In this document: piece after piece, positions 10,401 to 19,700 of the stretch
Layout of the letters: every line of letters starts with the position of its first letter
Numbering within the stretch: position 1 is the stretch's first letter
NCBI GenBank assembly: GCA_964413425.1
Contig: CAYPST010000011.1
Span: forward strand, 6,437-70,436
DNA length: 64,000 nt
Reading direction: 5' to 3'
From: DATFLS01 sp964413425
GTDB taxonomy: Bacteria; Fidelibacterota; JAANXI01
Program-made: the position numbers and the translations under genes
Notes under the pieces: model-generated
What the model saw: only the letters and a program-made list of their open reading frames with translations
Databases searched by the model: none
What the model was told of the DNA's origin: nothing

Positions 10401-13400
10401 ACTCGATTCCAGCCATTCATTGCCGACAATCTCAATTTTCGCAATGCTGACCGTGTCTTCATTCCCGTGATTGTAATCGAAATCGGTGAACCAGATGCGG
10501 GCAAACTGGACATCTTCGATGGAGGCGTTTGGATCGGAACGCTCGGGATCGAAATCATTCAAAGGAATCAGATACTGCTTCCATCCGGTGCCCCGGCCGG
10601 TCTCCGGATTAATGGTTTCATTGATAAAGTATTCATTGTCCGTGGTATCCAGCGGTACCGTATAACTGAAGTAACTTTCCGTGCGATCCAGGATATTATT
10701 CCGATTCAAATCCTCTGTATCAGGAACATTCCCGCCCATTTCTCGCCCGTTACCCTCCGTGCCATTCGACCAGCGATACGTTTTGAAATCGCTGCGATCA
10801 AATGCATAATTATCGCCGGCCGGATCCCCTGGTTGCAGTCCGTATTTTTCAAACAAGGCAGGGGGACTGTTAATGGTAAGGGTATCCTGCCCGTTGGGGC
10901 CGTAGATACCGACCTCTTCTTCATCAGGCAGGCCGTCTAACCCCAGATCTTCGTCGTCATCCAGCAGTCCGTTCCGAATGCCACCCCGGAGCTTATCTTC
11001 GGTATCCAGCTTGTTATTGCCGTTGGCATCCTCGGAGACTAATCCCAGATCTATATGGACCGCCCCGCTGTTTCCGCGCAACCAGAGTTCAATGTATTTA
11101 CTCTCGCTCTGGTCGCGATAAGAGGAGGGCAGCGCCCGCATAAAACCACCCCAGACAGAATCCGACGGGGCGGGCTGTTGATCACCGAGCACCCGCCGGG
11201 GATCCAGCGCTACATGTAACACCTGGGTCGTATTGGTCTGCTGCTGAATGCTCACTTCTCTGTTCGGCCAGATGGCCTTGGTCGGAATCCCGGCATACGG
11301 ATTATACCAGAACAGGAAGCCGCGGTTTTCCTCGGTATATCCCAAGTGTTTTCCGTCCGGGCCTCGCGGGATGGATGCCGGGCCCCAGCTGTGCTTCGAG
11401 ATGGTCAGACTGGTGGTGCGCTTGCTTCCTTCGAAATCATCGATGTATGCAACCCCGTTTTTATCCAGCTCGGAATCCTGCAGGTTGGGATTGGGCATCA
11501 CCTGGGCTACTTCCCCTTCTATTTCAAATTGGGAGCGGGCTTCGGTTCTGATGAGCGGCATGGTATCAATGGCCCGGGTCAGGAAGTTTAAATCTTGCTG
11601 GAAACGTCCGTTCACATCCCACACAAAGTTTCGGAACGGTTCCTGGCCCACCCGGACCTTATCATCCACCGAGGTTTTACTGTAATACATCCCGGTGGCC
11701 GCGAGAAACGAATTCTCCCCGAAAGCATATTCGGCGCGTCCACCCGCCACTACTTTTTTGTCCAGCTGGAAGACCTCATTGGTCTCGTACAGTATTTCCA
11801 GATCTGCGCCTGGTTTTAAATACTCCTCACCCAGGATAGTGACCCTGCCGAGGAAATAATCGATGTTGTAATCGGTCCCTCTCTGCAGGGTTTTCCCGGA
11901 AGCGCGCACTTCTTCACTGCCTTCAATGATATTAAAACCGGGCAGATTAATATTCGCACTCTGGTTCGAATATTTCGCCACCAGTTTAAACCGGGACTCT
12001 TCAACCATTGCTTTATTCTGACGATAACTTCCCTCGTACATTTCCGACTGGGAAAGGGCGGTGTCGAGTGCCGGATTATACAATCCGTCCCGGATTTTTT
12101 TGCCGGCCGCTTTGGCCTCCCCTTCCGCCCGGAATGGCTCCAGGTAGGGCATAAAAATTTCCCCGCGCTGTAAATCGACGATGTTCTCAATGTCAACCTG
12201 CTGGTCGGGGGTCTGCTGTCCCTCCGAGTTGAATCTATCCAGCCCGAACACCTGGAGCCAGGGAGTACCATCATCACTGATGTTGTCATTGTTGTTCGTG
12301 TAGGTGTCCATGATATCGAATTCAAATCCATCGCGATCAAGATTCATGGTCCCCAGGGAGTACACATTTTTAAACATCAGATCCCAGGTGGGCTTATTCG
12401 GACTGGGATTATCGATACGCAGCATCTTCATGTTCACCCGGGTGGTGTCCTCCGGATTGAACACCAGCTGTCCCACCGTATCGCCGCCCTCCGTGGAGTA
12501 ACTTATGGCCAGGATCTCGTTGTCCTGCAGGTTAGTATTCAGCCGGATAAATCCAAGATCCCTGTCGATAATGTAATCGTCTTCCTCTTCCAGAATCTGG
12601 AATTCCGCGCTCCGCATATATTGGCGAAATTTCGTCGTGTCACTCGGATCCACATAAGCATTGCCCCACACCTGAGTTCCGGTTTCAACATTGGTCCCGA
12701 TGATACTTTTAAATACCTCGATATTATCAATGATTTTGTCCTGAGGAGGTTGCCGGTGCTCATTCGTCCCGGGCTCCAGAGGATAAAAATTGCTGCGATA
12801 GTACTCGTCGATGAAGAAATATTTATTTTTCACAAACTGGTAGTCGTAGACTTCATAGGTCTGCTCCGACGCTCCACCCGTAAAGCTCATCTGCTGCTTC
12901 TTCCCCTGTTCAATGCTGGCCACGGTCACCACATCGACCGGGCCGAATTTCATATCGGTGCGGATCCCAAACAAGCCACTGCTGGTCGGACTGAAAGTCA
13001 CCAGCTGAGTACCGGGAAGCGACAGGCTGATATTCCCGGCATCCACCCGCTGGATGATGTCATCCTCATTCCCCACATAGTTCAACTTCACATCATTTTC
13101 AAATTGAAAGTCCCGCTCCGAATTATAGTCAACCAGAACATTAATCCGATCGCCGATACTCCCTTCAATACTGAAATTCTGGCGCTGATTGAAAATAATA
13201 TTGGTCTGCGGTTCGGAACGAAAACTGGTGGTGATAAGATTTTTATCTTCCCGGGTTGCCCGGGCATTAATGTTCACATTACCCGCAACGCGCAGGGCTA
13301 CCCGCTGTCCGCCAATATCCGCGCCCACCAGTTCATATCCCCTCGCATCCTGGAGATTTGTGCTCGCCTGCTCCTGTTCACCATGCATTGCCTGATACAG

Positions 13401-13817
13401 CAGTGCGCGCTGGTTCCGTTGGAGGTTTAACTCGTAATACGTGTCAAGAGCAACCCATAAAGGGATGCCCACCGGTGTATCATAATATTTTGGGGAAATA
13501 ATCAGATAGGTGCCGGTGGAATCAACCTCTTCCACCCGGCGGAACCCCCGGACGTTGTATCGCGGCCGGAGAATTTTCCAGGGAAGCAACGAGTCGCTTT
13601 CCGCAGCCGCCGGATAGGTGATTCTTTCATCCGGAAATAAGTCGGGCTGTCTCAGTGGAATCGGAGGATAACGAAGCGGTGCGGTAAACAGGGAATCCCT
13701 GGGAGAATCCTGTTGAGAGGAGGCCGGAAACACCGTACCCCGGAGGCACAGGACCCCGGCAATTACGAGCAATACGACCCATCCAAAAATTGTTATCGCC
13801 TGCTTCTTAATGTTCAA
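7467..13817 (-). CDS. sprA: Cell-surface protein SprA (Sov), type IX secretion outer-membrane translocon
   Basis: At 2116 residues, this is the very large protein that forms the outer-membrane pore of the type IX secretion system in the FCB group. The N-terminus has a signal peptide or anchor (IFGWVVLLVIAGVLCL). Typical SprA segments follow: INVLVDYNSERDFQFENDV, NEDDIIQRVDAGNISLSLPG and SSGLFGIRTDMKFGPV, with later YIDDFEGSKRTTSL. Long stretches of alternating polar and aromatic residues fit a giant beta barrel. A low-complexity Gly/Arg/Pro/Glu insert lies at about residues 1710-1760 (coding region near 8480-8640). It is the last gene of a minus-strand run of MOSC protein, rdgB and sprA, 69 bp after rdgB. 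No other T9SS component (GldK-N, PorV) is in the window. Confidence 0.92.
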   Translation of the reverse strand: MNIKKQAITIFGWVVLLVIAGVLCLRGTVFPASSQQDSPRDSLFTAPLRYPPIPLRQPDLFPDERITYPAAAESDSLLPWKILRPRYNVRGFRRVEEVDSTGTYLIISPKYYDTPVGIPLWVALDTYYELNLQRNQRALLYQAMHGEQEQASTNLQDARGYELVGADIGGQRVALRVAGNVNINARATREDKNLITTSFRSEPQTNIIFNQRQNFSIEGSIGDRINVLVDYNSERDFQFENDVKLNYVGNEDDIIQRVDAGNISLSLPGTQLVTFSPTSSGLFGIRTDMKFGPVDVVTVASIEQGKKQQMSFTGGASEQTYEVYDYQFVKNKYFFIDEYYRSNFYPLEPGTNEHRQPPQDKIIDNIEVFKSIIGTNVETGTQVWGNAYVDPSDTTKFRQYMRSAEFQILEEEDDYIIDRDLGFIRLNTNLQDNEILAISYSTEGGDTVGQLVFNPEDTTRVNMKMLRIDNPSPNKPTWDLMFKNVYSLGTMNLDRDGFEFDIMDTYTNNNDNISDDGTPWLQVFGLDRFNSEGQQTPDQQVDIENIVDLQRGEIFMPYLEPFRAEGEAKAAGKKIRDGLYNPALDTALSQSEMYEGSYRQNKAMVEESRFKLVAKYSNQSANINLPGFNIIEGSEEVRASGKTLQRGTDYNIDYFLGRVTILGEEYLKPGADLEILYETNEVFQLDKKVVAGGRAEYAFGENSFLAATGMYYSKTSVDDKVRVGQEPFRNFVWDVNGRFQQDLNFLTRAIDTMPLIRTEARSQFEIEGEVAQVMPNPNLQDSELDKNGVAYIDDFEGSKRTTSLTISKHSWGPASIPRGPDGKHLGYTEENRGFLFWYNPYAGIPTKAIWPNREVSIQQQTNTTQVLHVALDPRRVLGDQQPAPSDSVWGGFMRALPSSYRDQSESKYIELWLRGNSGAVHIDLGLVSEDANGNNKLDTEDKLRGGIRNGLLDDDEDLGLDGLPDEEEVGIYGPNGQDTLTINSPPALFEKYGLQPGDPAGDNYAFDRSDFKTYRWSNGTEGNGREMGGNVPDTEDLNRNNILDRTESYFSYTVPLDTTDNEYFINETINPETGRGTGWKQYLIPLNDFDPERSDPNASIEDVQFARIWFTDFDYNHGNEDTVSIAKIEIVGNEWLESSVENVIIPGDTTQNDSSFTVSVVNNEDNNAIYSPPEGVRGVEDRVYGITSKEQSLVLRLSNLRQWSQGRAVRVLHQSQDLNLVNYQFLRLFIHGDKINPPSEHLEFFFRLGRDDENYYEYRTQLDPGWQQMELDLDFLAQLKAVDSLAVSSGSPFPQRNPRGRIYFHRNTTVFADTTSENNIELVVHGNPSIGKIKRMELGARNFTGRDYRAWESHGELDAWPSYTGDIWVNELRVTGVNRSGGMAMRAQASMDFADVMSVRVNTSRVDADFHRVDNQWGDDMNTEAVDLNVSLNGNKFFPESWGLRIPVRARYNESQRIPKYLPGSDVLTDRLYETLSEPAAEDTISKIESYSMQRSYGTSLSKTTRSKNWLLKSTVDAIRFSYDVSESYLRNETQRYSRNSKNVIQAAYNVQFLQGNGIGIFQFLDPVPLIGDQLSETRFYYKPTRINITGLLTENTTSRAYRAGTREPNRSYNQILQRTFTTGYNPFRSLNFSYNKRMDSNVSEFRGEQRWDMIRYQKPGIVTGVNEGYNATYNPELSNWLKPTLQYQSNYNYQNSVNKEKRGVDVGYNQQTSVNAVIDLKQLQSAGTGQSRPGQRGTQTRPGDRPGQPSNVPPGRPGAEEGRETKEQQEEDDTGTPDLGELFSTFLQNLQPVNLSFSNSRSGQHRNLVRAPGIQYRLGWVVDADIPVDSAYIGLAGNRSVNVSQDFAVRTGYNFSRNVSATFNYSYGNSRLFTPNRMTRNANRDMFLLQFKPEEYELKEEEVKGLPIPSWSIRWGGLEHLSIFEGIARSVSLNHSYQGRYVANFRDGEQLSATYTQNMQPLIGFRMTTVNDISVQVSYGTTKRVTAGYNSGLSSLDISNRSNISLSGSYQHRGGLRLPIPFLKSLNMNNNLTATFTFDYSNAEQLRSLSGGSFEPQGKEYSWQLQPKIDYSFTERVTGGIFYKYGQRFNKRVNSEDKPTTFSDFGLTVNIQIRG

Positions 13818-13886
13818 ACCAATCCGTCACTTACTGTTTAGTAATCGATAACAATCTTCGTCGAGTGTGCTCCTTTGTGTTTGCTG

Positions 13887-14489
13887 TTAGGAAATGATAT
13901 TGTGCTGCTGTAATTCCAGGAATAATTTCCGCAGTGCCCGTCCGCGGTGCGAAATGGCATTTTTTGCTTCGCTGGTCATTTCCGCAAAGGTTTGTCTTGT
14001 TTCCAGGGCTTCAAATACCGGATCATATCCGAATCCCTGTGTTCCGCGACGTTCTGTGGTGATGACTCCTTCAACCGATCCCTCCGTGACCACTTCATGG
14101 GTGCCATTATAGTATACCGTTACCGTACAAAATCGTGCCGTTCTCTTGGCAGGGGGAACCTCCTGCAACTCGAGTAGCAGTTTATCAATGTTATCATCAT
14201 AGGTGGCGTTCTCTCCGGCATATCGCGCTGAGAGAACCCCGGGAGCACCATTCAGAGCGTCTACTTCCAGTCCGGTATCATCGGAGATGATCGGGAAGCC
14301 GAGAATGTTGTATAATTCAAGTGCCTTTTTTAATGCATTTCCCTGTAAGGTGTTCCGGTCTTCCTCAATCTCTGGGACGCTGTCAAACTCACGCAGGTCT
14401 CTGATGGTCAAACCCGGACGGCCAAAAATATCTCTGATCTCCCATGATTTATCAGGATTGGCGGATCCCACTACAACCACGTTGACCAT
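13887..14489 (-). CDS. rdgB: Non-canonical purine NTP pyrophosphatase (RdgB/HAM1)
   Basis: This 200-residue protein hydrolyses dITP, ITP and XTP to monophosphates, keeping deaminated purines out of nucleic acids. Diagnostic motifs are the N-terminal GSANPDKSWEI (the family's SxNxxKxxE), SDDTGLEV around residues 69-76, GAPGVLSARYAG, GFGYDPVF at about 152-159 and ISHRGRAL. Length is typical. It lies 29 bp after the MOSC gene and 69 bp before sprA on the same strand, so all three are probably one transcript, though sprA has no obvious functional link to it. Confidence 0.94.
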   Translation of the reverse strand: MVNVVVVGSANPDKSWEIRDIFGRPGLTIRDLREFDSVPEIEEDRNTLQGNALKKALELYNILGFPIISDDTGLEVDALNGAPGVLSARYAGENATYDDNIDKLLLELQEVPPAKRTARFCTVTVYYNGTHEVVTEGSVEGVITTERRGTQGFGYDPVFEALETRQTFAEMTSEAKNAISHRGRALRKLFLELQQHNIIS

Positions 14490-14518
14490 AAAATAATCTC
14501 ATTAAGGTGACGCATCGT

Positions 14519-14965
14519 TTAATAGTTCTCCTCCGAAGTCTGCAATTCCACATGAACCATCATATCCACGGTGATGGTTCCGCCGGAAATCACTTTCCCC
14601 TGTATGCCGACGGGTTCATTTACCACACGGAGCACTGTTTCCAGATTGTCTACCCAGTCCGGAATGTGATACGGCCCCATCACTTCAATTTGTGCTTCAT
14701 CTTCGAAAAATATCACATCGCCCATTTGCAGAGTATCCAGGGCCACCCACTCCACGGTCAGATGCTCCCCAAAATCCCCTGGTTCATAAATTAGTCCGTT
14801 GTCCTGGCACTCGGTATATACCTCATTTTCAACCACAGTGACCACACCACCTGCCGTATCAGCCTGCTGCATCCCTATCCCATACTGTAAATCTGCGTAC
14901 TGCAGAGGATGCGACTCCTCAAACGGATCCGCCATACCGCTGTGTATTGCTATTAGTTGTCCCAT
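14519..14965 (-). CDS. MOSC-domain protein
   Basis: The start at 14965 is chosen because a strong GGGGAGG site lies directly in front; this gives 148 residues beginning MGQLIAIHSG. The MOSC signature is the block EPGDFGEHLTVEWVALDTL, then MGDVIFFEDEAQIEVMGP, and a terminal GIQGKVISGGTITV. MOSC domains are sulfur-carrier-like beta folds associated with molybdenum-cofactor enzymes. The conserved Cys usually found just after the GP.. strand is missing (the segment reads GPYHIPDWVD), so sulfur carriage is doubtful. It lies directly upstream of rdgB. A longer reading frame back to 15133 exists, but its extra residues look non-coding and overlap a different small ORF. Confidence 0.72.
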   Translation of the reverse strand: MGQLIAIHSGMADPFEESHPLQYADLQYGIGMQQADTAGGVVTVVENEVYTECQDNGLIYEPGDFGEHLTVEWVALDTLQMGDVIFFEDEAQIEVMGPYHIPDWVDNLETVLRVVNEPVGIQGKVISGGTITVDMMVHVELQTSEENY

Positions 14966-15137
14966 AACCTCCCCAAAACCTTGCTGGATCACGGAATTCC
15001 GATTTCGGCGTATTATAGTAAGAATCCTCACTGAAAACAAGGGTGATTTCGCCTGCCATGGTTCGACTTTCCCAGAAATAAGAATAGTTCGGCGCCATAT
15101 TTTCGGCCAGCAACGGATTAGCCCCTGCTCCACTCAT
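14919..15137 (-). CDS. Possible small protein of 72 residues overlapping the MOSC gene start
   Basis: An ORF beginning MSGAGANPLLAENMAPNY is rich in aromatic and polar residues. It ends 47 bp inside the MOSC gene in another frame. Its composition looks protein-like, and its position directly ahead of the MOSC start would allow translational coupling. The ribosome-binding site is weak (AAGAAAG). I do not recognise a family. It could equally be a chance ORF covering the leader of the MOSC gene. Confidence 0.35.
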   Translation of the reverse strand: MSGAGANPLLAENMAPNYSYFWESRTMAGEITLVFSEDSYYNTPKSEFRDPARFWGGYGTTNSNTQRYGGSV

Positions 15138-15365
15138 ACTTTCTTATTTCACTAAATGCAATCGTATTCAAGTAAGCCCGGTCGTCCCTGAGGGGAGAGC
15201 ATCCGCCCACACCAGAAGAAGTGCTGGCACCCGGGGAACCAAATACCCTCCTGGCAATTGGAAGAAAACGACATGGTTACCTGTATTATTCAGCACAAAC
15301 TTTTTATATATTCAGAAGTACGGAAACCTGAACAGTTGACTGTAAACACGTAACAACAGACGGTC

Positions 15366-16715
15366 ATGTCTCTCAACCTTTTTGATACCTCGGAAAATAC
15401 AGAACGCCCGCTTCCTCCGCTTGCAGAACGAATGCGGCCGACCTCGCTTGAGGATTTTGTCGGTCAGGAGGATCTGGCGGGGAAAAATAAAATCCTCTAC
15501 AATGCCCTCCGGAACAAACAGCTGTTTTCGTTAATCTTCTGGGGCCCGCCGGGGAGCGGGAAAACCACCCTGGCCAAGATCTGTGCCGAAGCCATGGATG
15601 CCAAATTTTTCCAGCTCAGCGCGGTCTCCTCTGGCGTCAAAGAAGTGCGGAAAATCATCCAACAGGCCGAGATACGCCGGAAACAGAGCGGAGAAACCAT
15701 CCTGTTCATCGACGAAATCCATCGGTTTAACAAAGCACAGCAGGATGCGCTGCTGCACGCTGTGGAAGACGGTGCCCTTATTCTCATCGGCGCGACCACT
15801 GAGAACCCCGGTTTCGAGGTGATATCTCCGCTTTTATCCCGCTGCCGTGTCTTGCGTTTGCATCCGCTGGAGACACCGCATTTACACAGCATTTTGCACC
15901 GGGCGCTGGCTGAGGATATCATCCTGAGCCAGCTTGACATCCGATTCGAAAATGCGGCGAAAGAACTGTTGGTCGAGAGTGCCGGGGGTGATGCACGCCG
16001 GATGTTGAATGTACTGGAGATTGCTCTGCAGCAGCATCCGGAAGAGAGCCGAGCCGGGGACGCTCCGCTCATCCTCACAGACGCAGATATTCGTGATGCG
16101 CTGCAGCACCGGACCCAATTGTATGATAAGAAGGGCGATTATCACTACGATACCATTTCTGCTTTCATCAAGAGCATCCGTGGCAGCGATCCGGACGCCG
16201 CGATTTATTGGCTCGCGGTAATGCTGGATGGGGGAGAGGACCCTAAATTTATTGCCCGGCGCCTGATTATCAGCGCGTCGGAAGATATCGGGAACGCGGA
16301 TCCCTATGGCCTGACCCTCGCCACCTCCACCTTTACGGCCGTCGATTATGTTGGGATGCCGGAAGCCGCTATTATACTGGCACAAACCACCACGTATCTG
16401 GCCAGCACCACCAAAAGCAATGCCGCGTATATGGCGATCCGGAAAGCGAGCTCGACTGTTCGATCAAGCAGCGCCCAGGATGTCCCCCTCCATCTTCGGA
16501 ATGCTCCCACCCAGCTGATGAAGTCAGAAGGGTATCAGAAAGGGTATAAATATCCCCATGATTTTCACAATCATTTCGTGGAACAAACCTATCTTCCGGA
16601 AGAACATCAGAATGCTTTATTTTACGACCCCAGTTCACAGGGACGGGAAAATTTCCTGCGAGAGCGCTTACGTCATCTCTGGAAGGACCGATACCAATTT
16701 AAAGACCAGGATTAG
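15366..16715 (+). CDS. rarA: Replication-associated recombination protein A (RarA/MgsA), AAA+ ATPase
   Basis: This 449-residue protein is related to the RuvB/clamp-loader ATPases and acts at stalled replication forks. Walker A is GPPGSGKT at 60-67 and Walker B is ILFIDEIHRF (DE at 116-117). Sensor segments IGATTENPGFEV and LLSRCRVL follow. The C-terminal tetramerisation region carries GGEDPKFIARRLIISASED and the conserved GYKYPHDF motif. Its TAG stop is directly followed by the ATG of the lptD-like gene (no gap), implying co-transcription. It is divergent from the MOSC run; the 228-bp gap between them should hold both promoters. Confidence 0.94.
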   Translation: MSLNLFDTSENTERPLPPLAERMRPTSLEDFVGQEDLAGKNKILYNALRNKQLFSLIFWGPPGSGKTTLAKICAEAMDAKFFQLSAVSSGVKEVRKIIQQAEIRRKQSGETILFIDEIHRFNKAQQDALLHAVEDGALILIGATTENPGFEVISPLLSRCRVLRLHPLETPHLHSILHRALAEDIILSQLDIRFENAAKELLVESAGGDARRMLNVLEIALQQHPEESRAGDAPLILTDADIRDALQHRTQLYDKKGDYHYDTISAFIKSIRGSDPDAAIYWLAVMLDGGEDPKFIARRLIISASEDIGNADPYGLTLATSTFTAVDYVGMPEAAIILAQTTTYLASTTKSNAAYMAIRKASSTVRSSSAQDVPLHLRNAPTQLMKSEGYQKGYKYPHDFHNHFVEQTYLPEEHQNALFYDPSSQGRENFLRERLRHLWKDRYQFKDQD

Positions 16716-19700
16716 ATGAGCAGATTCTTCCTTCCGTTACTGTTATTCCTTCTCGCCTTCGGATACACGACCGGTATCCTTCCCGGCTATCTGTCCGCCC
16801 AGGAACGGAACGCCCGCCCGGACCGGTTAATACTCGAGCGCGCGGATAAACTCAGCAAAAATACCGAACAGGGGAAGGTTTCTACCCATATTGTGGGAAA
16901 TGTCAAATTCCGGCGGGGGGAATATGTCCTGTATTGTGACGAGGGAATCCATTACCAGCAGGATGGCCTCGCTGTCTTCTGGGGAAATGTCCGTATTTTT
17001 GGCAACGAGGATTCGCTGTTCGCAGATTCATTGACCATCTATGATAAAGACAATATCCTGGTGGCCCGGGGAAATGCGAGACTTCAGTCCGGTGCACAGA
17101 ACCTGCATGCCAAGCGGATTCGCTATTTCACCGAGAGCGACATTGCCCAGGCCATGGGCAATGTCCGGATGGCTGAGGAAGGCGGCCGGATTGCGCACGC
17201 TGACTCGGTCTGGTATAACTCTGATACAAAACAGGCCGAAATCTACGGGACGGATCAACAACCGGCGTCCATTTTTGATCCGGAGCGTCAGATTACCATT
17301 ACAGGTCCACGGATTAAGCAAAACCTGAACACCCAACAGTTGGAAGCGCCGCTCCGGCCGGTATTAACCAAGCGAGATTCGTCTGATAAAGAACTCCTCC
17401 GTATTATCAGCAACACCATCTCCGGCAATCCCGACAGCGGGCAGTATATCGCCGCCGAAGACGTGGTCATTACCCGCGATTCCCTCCGGGCTGAGACACA
17501 ACTGGCTACCCTGTATGAAGACCAGGATCACGCTATCCTGGAACAATCTCCGGTCGTGTATTACAACGATAATACCATCCGCGGAGAGACCATCCATCTC
17601 TACTTTCGGGGGGATACTCTCAGGGAAGTCTATATTCCACGGCAAGCGGATGTACACTCCCGAATTCAAGGGTATGCCAGGGTCCCCCTCGCCCAGCGAC
17701 CGGATACGTCGTCCTTTACCAGAGTGGTGCGAGATACCACGGCATCGGATACCAGCACCTATCTGCTTGATGAAATCACCCAGGAAAATATGCTCAGGGG
17801 AACCCAGCTCCGCATCTGGTTCGAGGAGAATCGTATTCGCACCATTCGGGTCACCGAGATGGCCACGAGCACCTATCATGTGTTCGAGGATTCGGTCTAT
17901 CAGGGCATTAATGAAACCAGCGGTGATACCATTGACCTGCAATTTGCCCGGCAGGGAGATTCGCTGGAACAGATCACCGTCATCGGTGGCACCCGGGGGA
18001 ACTTTCAGCCTCACAAGTATAACACCTCCGTGGATACCACCATTTTTTATGAAGCCAACAAAATTACATTTTTGGTTCCGGAACGTGTTACGCATCTGCA
18101 GTATGAAGCTGACGCCAAATATAAGGATATGGAGTTAGAAGCAGCCTTTATTGATGTCTTCTGGAACGAGAACCTCCTGGTGGCCACACCGCTCCCTGAT
18201 TCTGTGAAAGGAACCGCGTACACGCGTAATATCCCCACATTCCATCAGCGGGGTAAAGAACCGATGATCGGCCAGAAACTGGAATATAACATGAAAACCC
18301 GGCGTGGCAGGGTCCTGCACGGAGAAACTAAAGATCGGGACGGGTTTTATGCAGGAGATAAAATCCTGCAGCGGGGGGAGAATACCCTCTACGTGGAGAC
18401 CGGAAGATACACCACCTGCGATTTGGACGATCCCCACTTCTATTTCAGGAGCAGACGGATGAAATTAATGGTAGGCGATCTGGTGGTTGCGCGTCCCATC
18501 GTGATGTATATCCATAACGTGCCGGTATTTGCCCTGCCATTCGGTGTTTTTCCCCAGCAGAAGACCGGCAGATCGTCCGGCTATATTCTCCCCACCTGGG
18601 GGGAAAGCAGTGTGTCCGGCCGCTATCTCAGGGGGCTGGGGTACTACTGGGCGCCCGGCGATTACTGGGATTATCGGGTGCAATTCGATTTCTGGGAACA
18701 GCGGGGCATTTCCGTCCGCAATCGGATACGATACAACAAACGATATCTGTACAACGGCAACGTCTCAATCAATTATGATAACGAGATTCTCCGGGACAAT
18801 CCGAAGCAGAATTATCAAATAAACATTTCTCATAATCAGACAATTGATCCCACCATGGATCTCCGGATCAACGGACGGTTTGTGAGCAGCAGCCAATTTT
18901 TACGGGAAACGTCGATCGAACGGCGGGATCGCCTCCAGCAGCAAATTGTTTCGAATGCCACATTATCGAAGCGGTGGGAGGACACGAAAAATTCCATGTC
19001 CGTCAACCTTCAGCGCACCGAAAATCTCCAATCAGGAAATGTGAGCCAGCTGATACCACAGGTATCGTTTCGGCGCGGAACAGATAAATTGTTGAAACCG
19101 CCGGAAGGAGCTTCTTTCTCTGAGCAAAACAGATGGTACTACAATATCAATTACTCGTTCGGATCCAATCTCAAAAACCAGCATACCCATAAACTGATCA
19201 CAGATAGCATCTACACGAACCCATACGGCGTTCGCACGGATCTGGGACGTGACTCGGTCTTTGTGGACGAATTCCAGCGTGGGATCAGCCACAGCCTGAG
19301 TTTTAACAGTCCGAACAAAATTTTGAGATATCTGAACATTTCCCCCAATCTCTCCTTCAGTGAAGATTGGGTTCCGGCTTATCGTGAACCTATTGTTGAA
19401 AATGGCACGGTCCAGGTGGATTCGACCACCGGCCGACCTCTATTCCGGGTGATTAATCAATATCGCGCTCGGCATACCTTCCGTTTCTCCATAGGAACTA
19501 CCACAAAGTTATATGGGCTTTTCAATCTTCCCTTCGCGAAACTCCCCGCAATACGGCATGTGCTCACACCCTCTGTGAGCTATAACATCGGACCGGATTT
19601 CTCGAAAGAGTGGTATGGATATTATCACTACGGCCGAATGCCCGACGGATCCATTGAGAAATTTGACCGATTCCAGGGAACCGCCGCAGGTCCTACCGGC

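Noticed and set aside
8370..10940. Several plus-strand ORFs of 110-275 codons opposite sprA
   Set aside because: They arise from the low stop density opposite a long GC-balanced gene and match no family.
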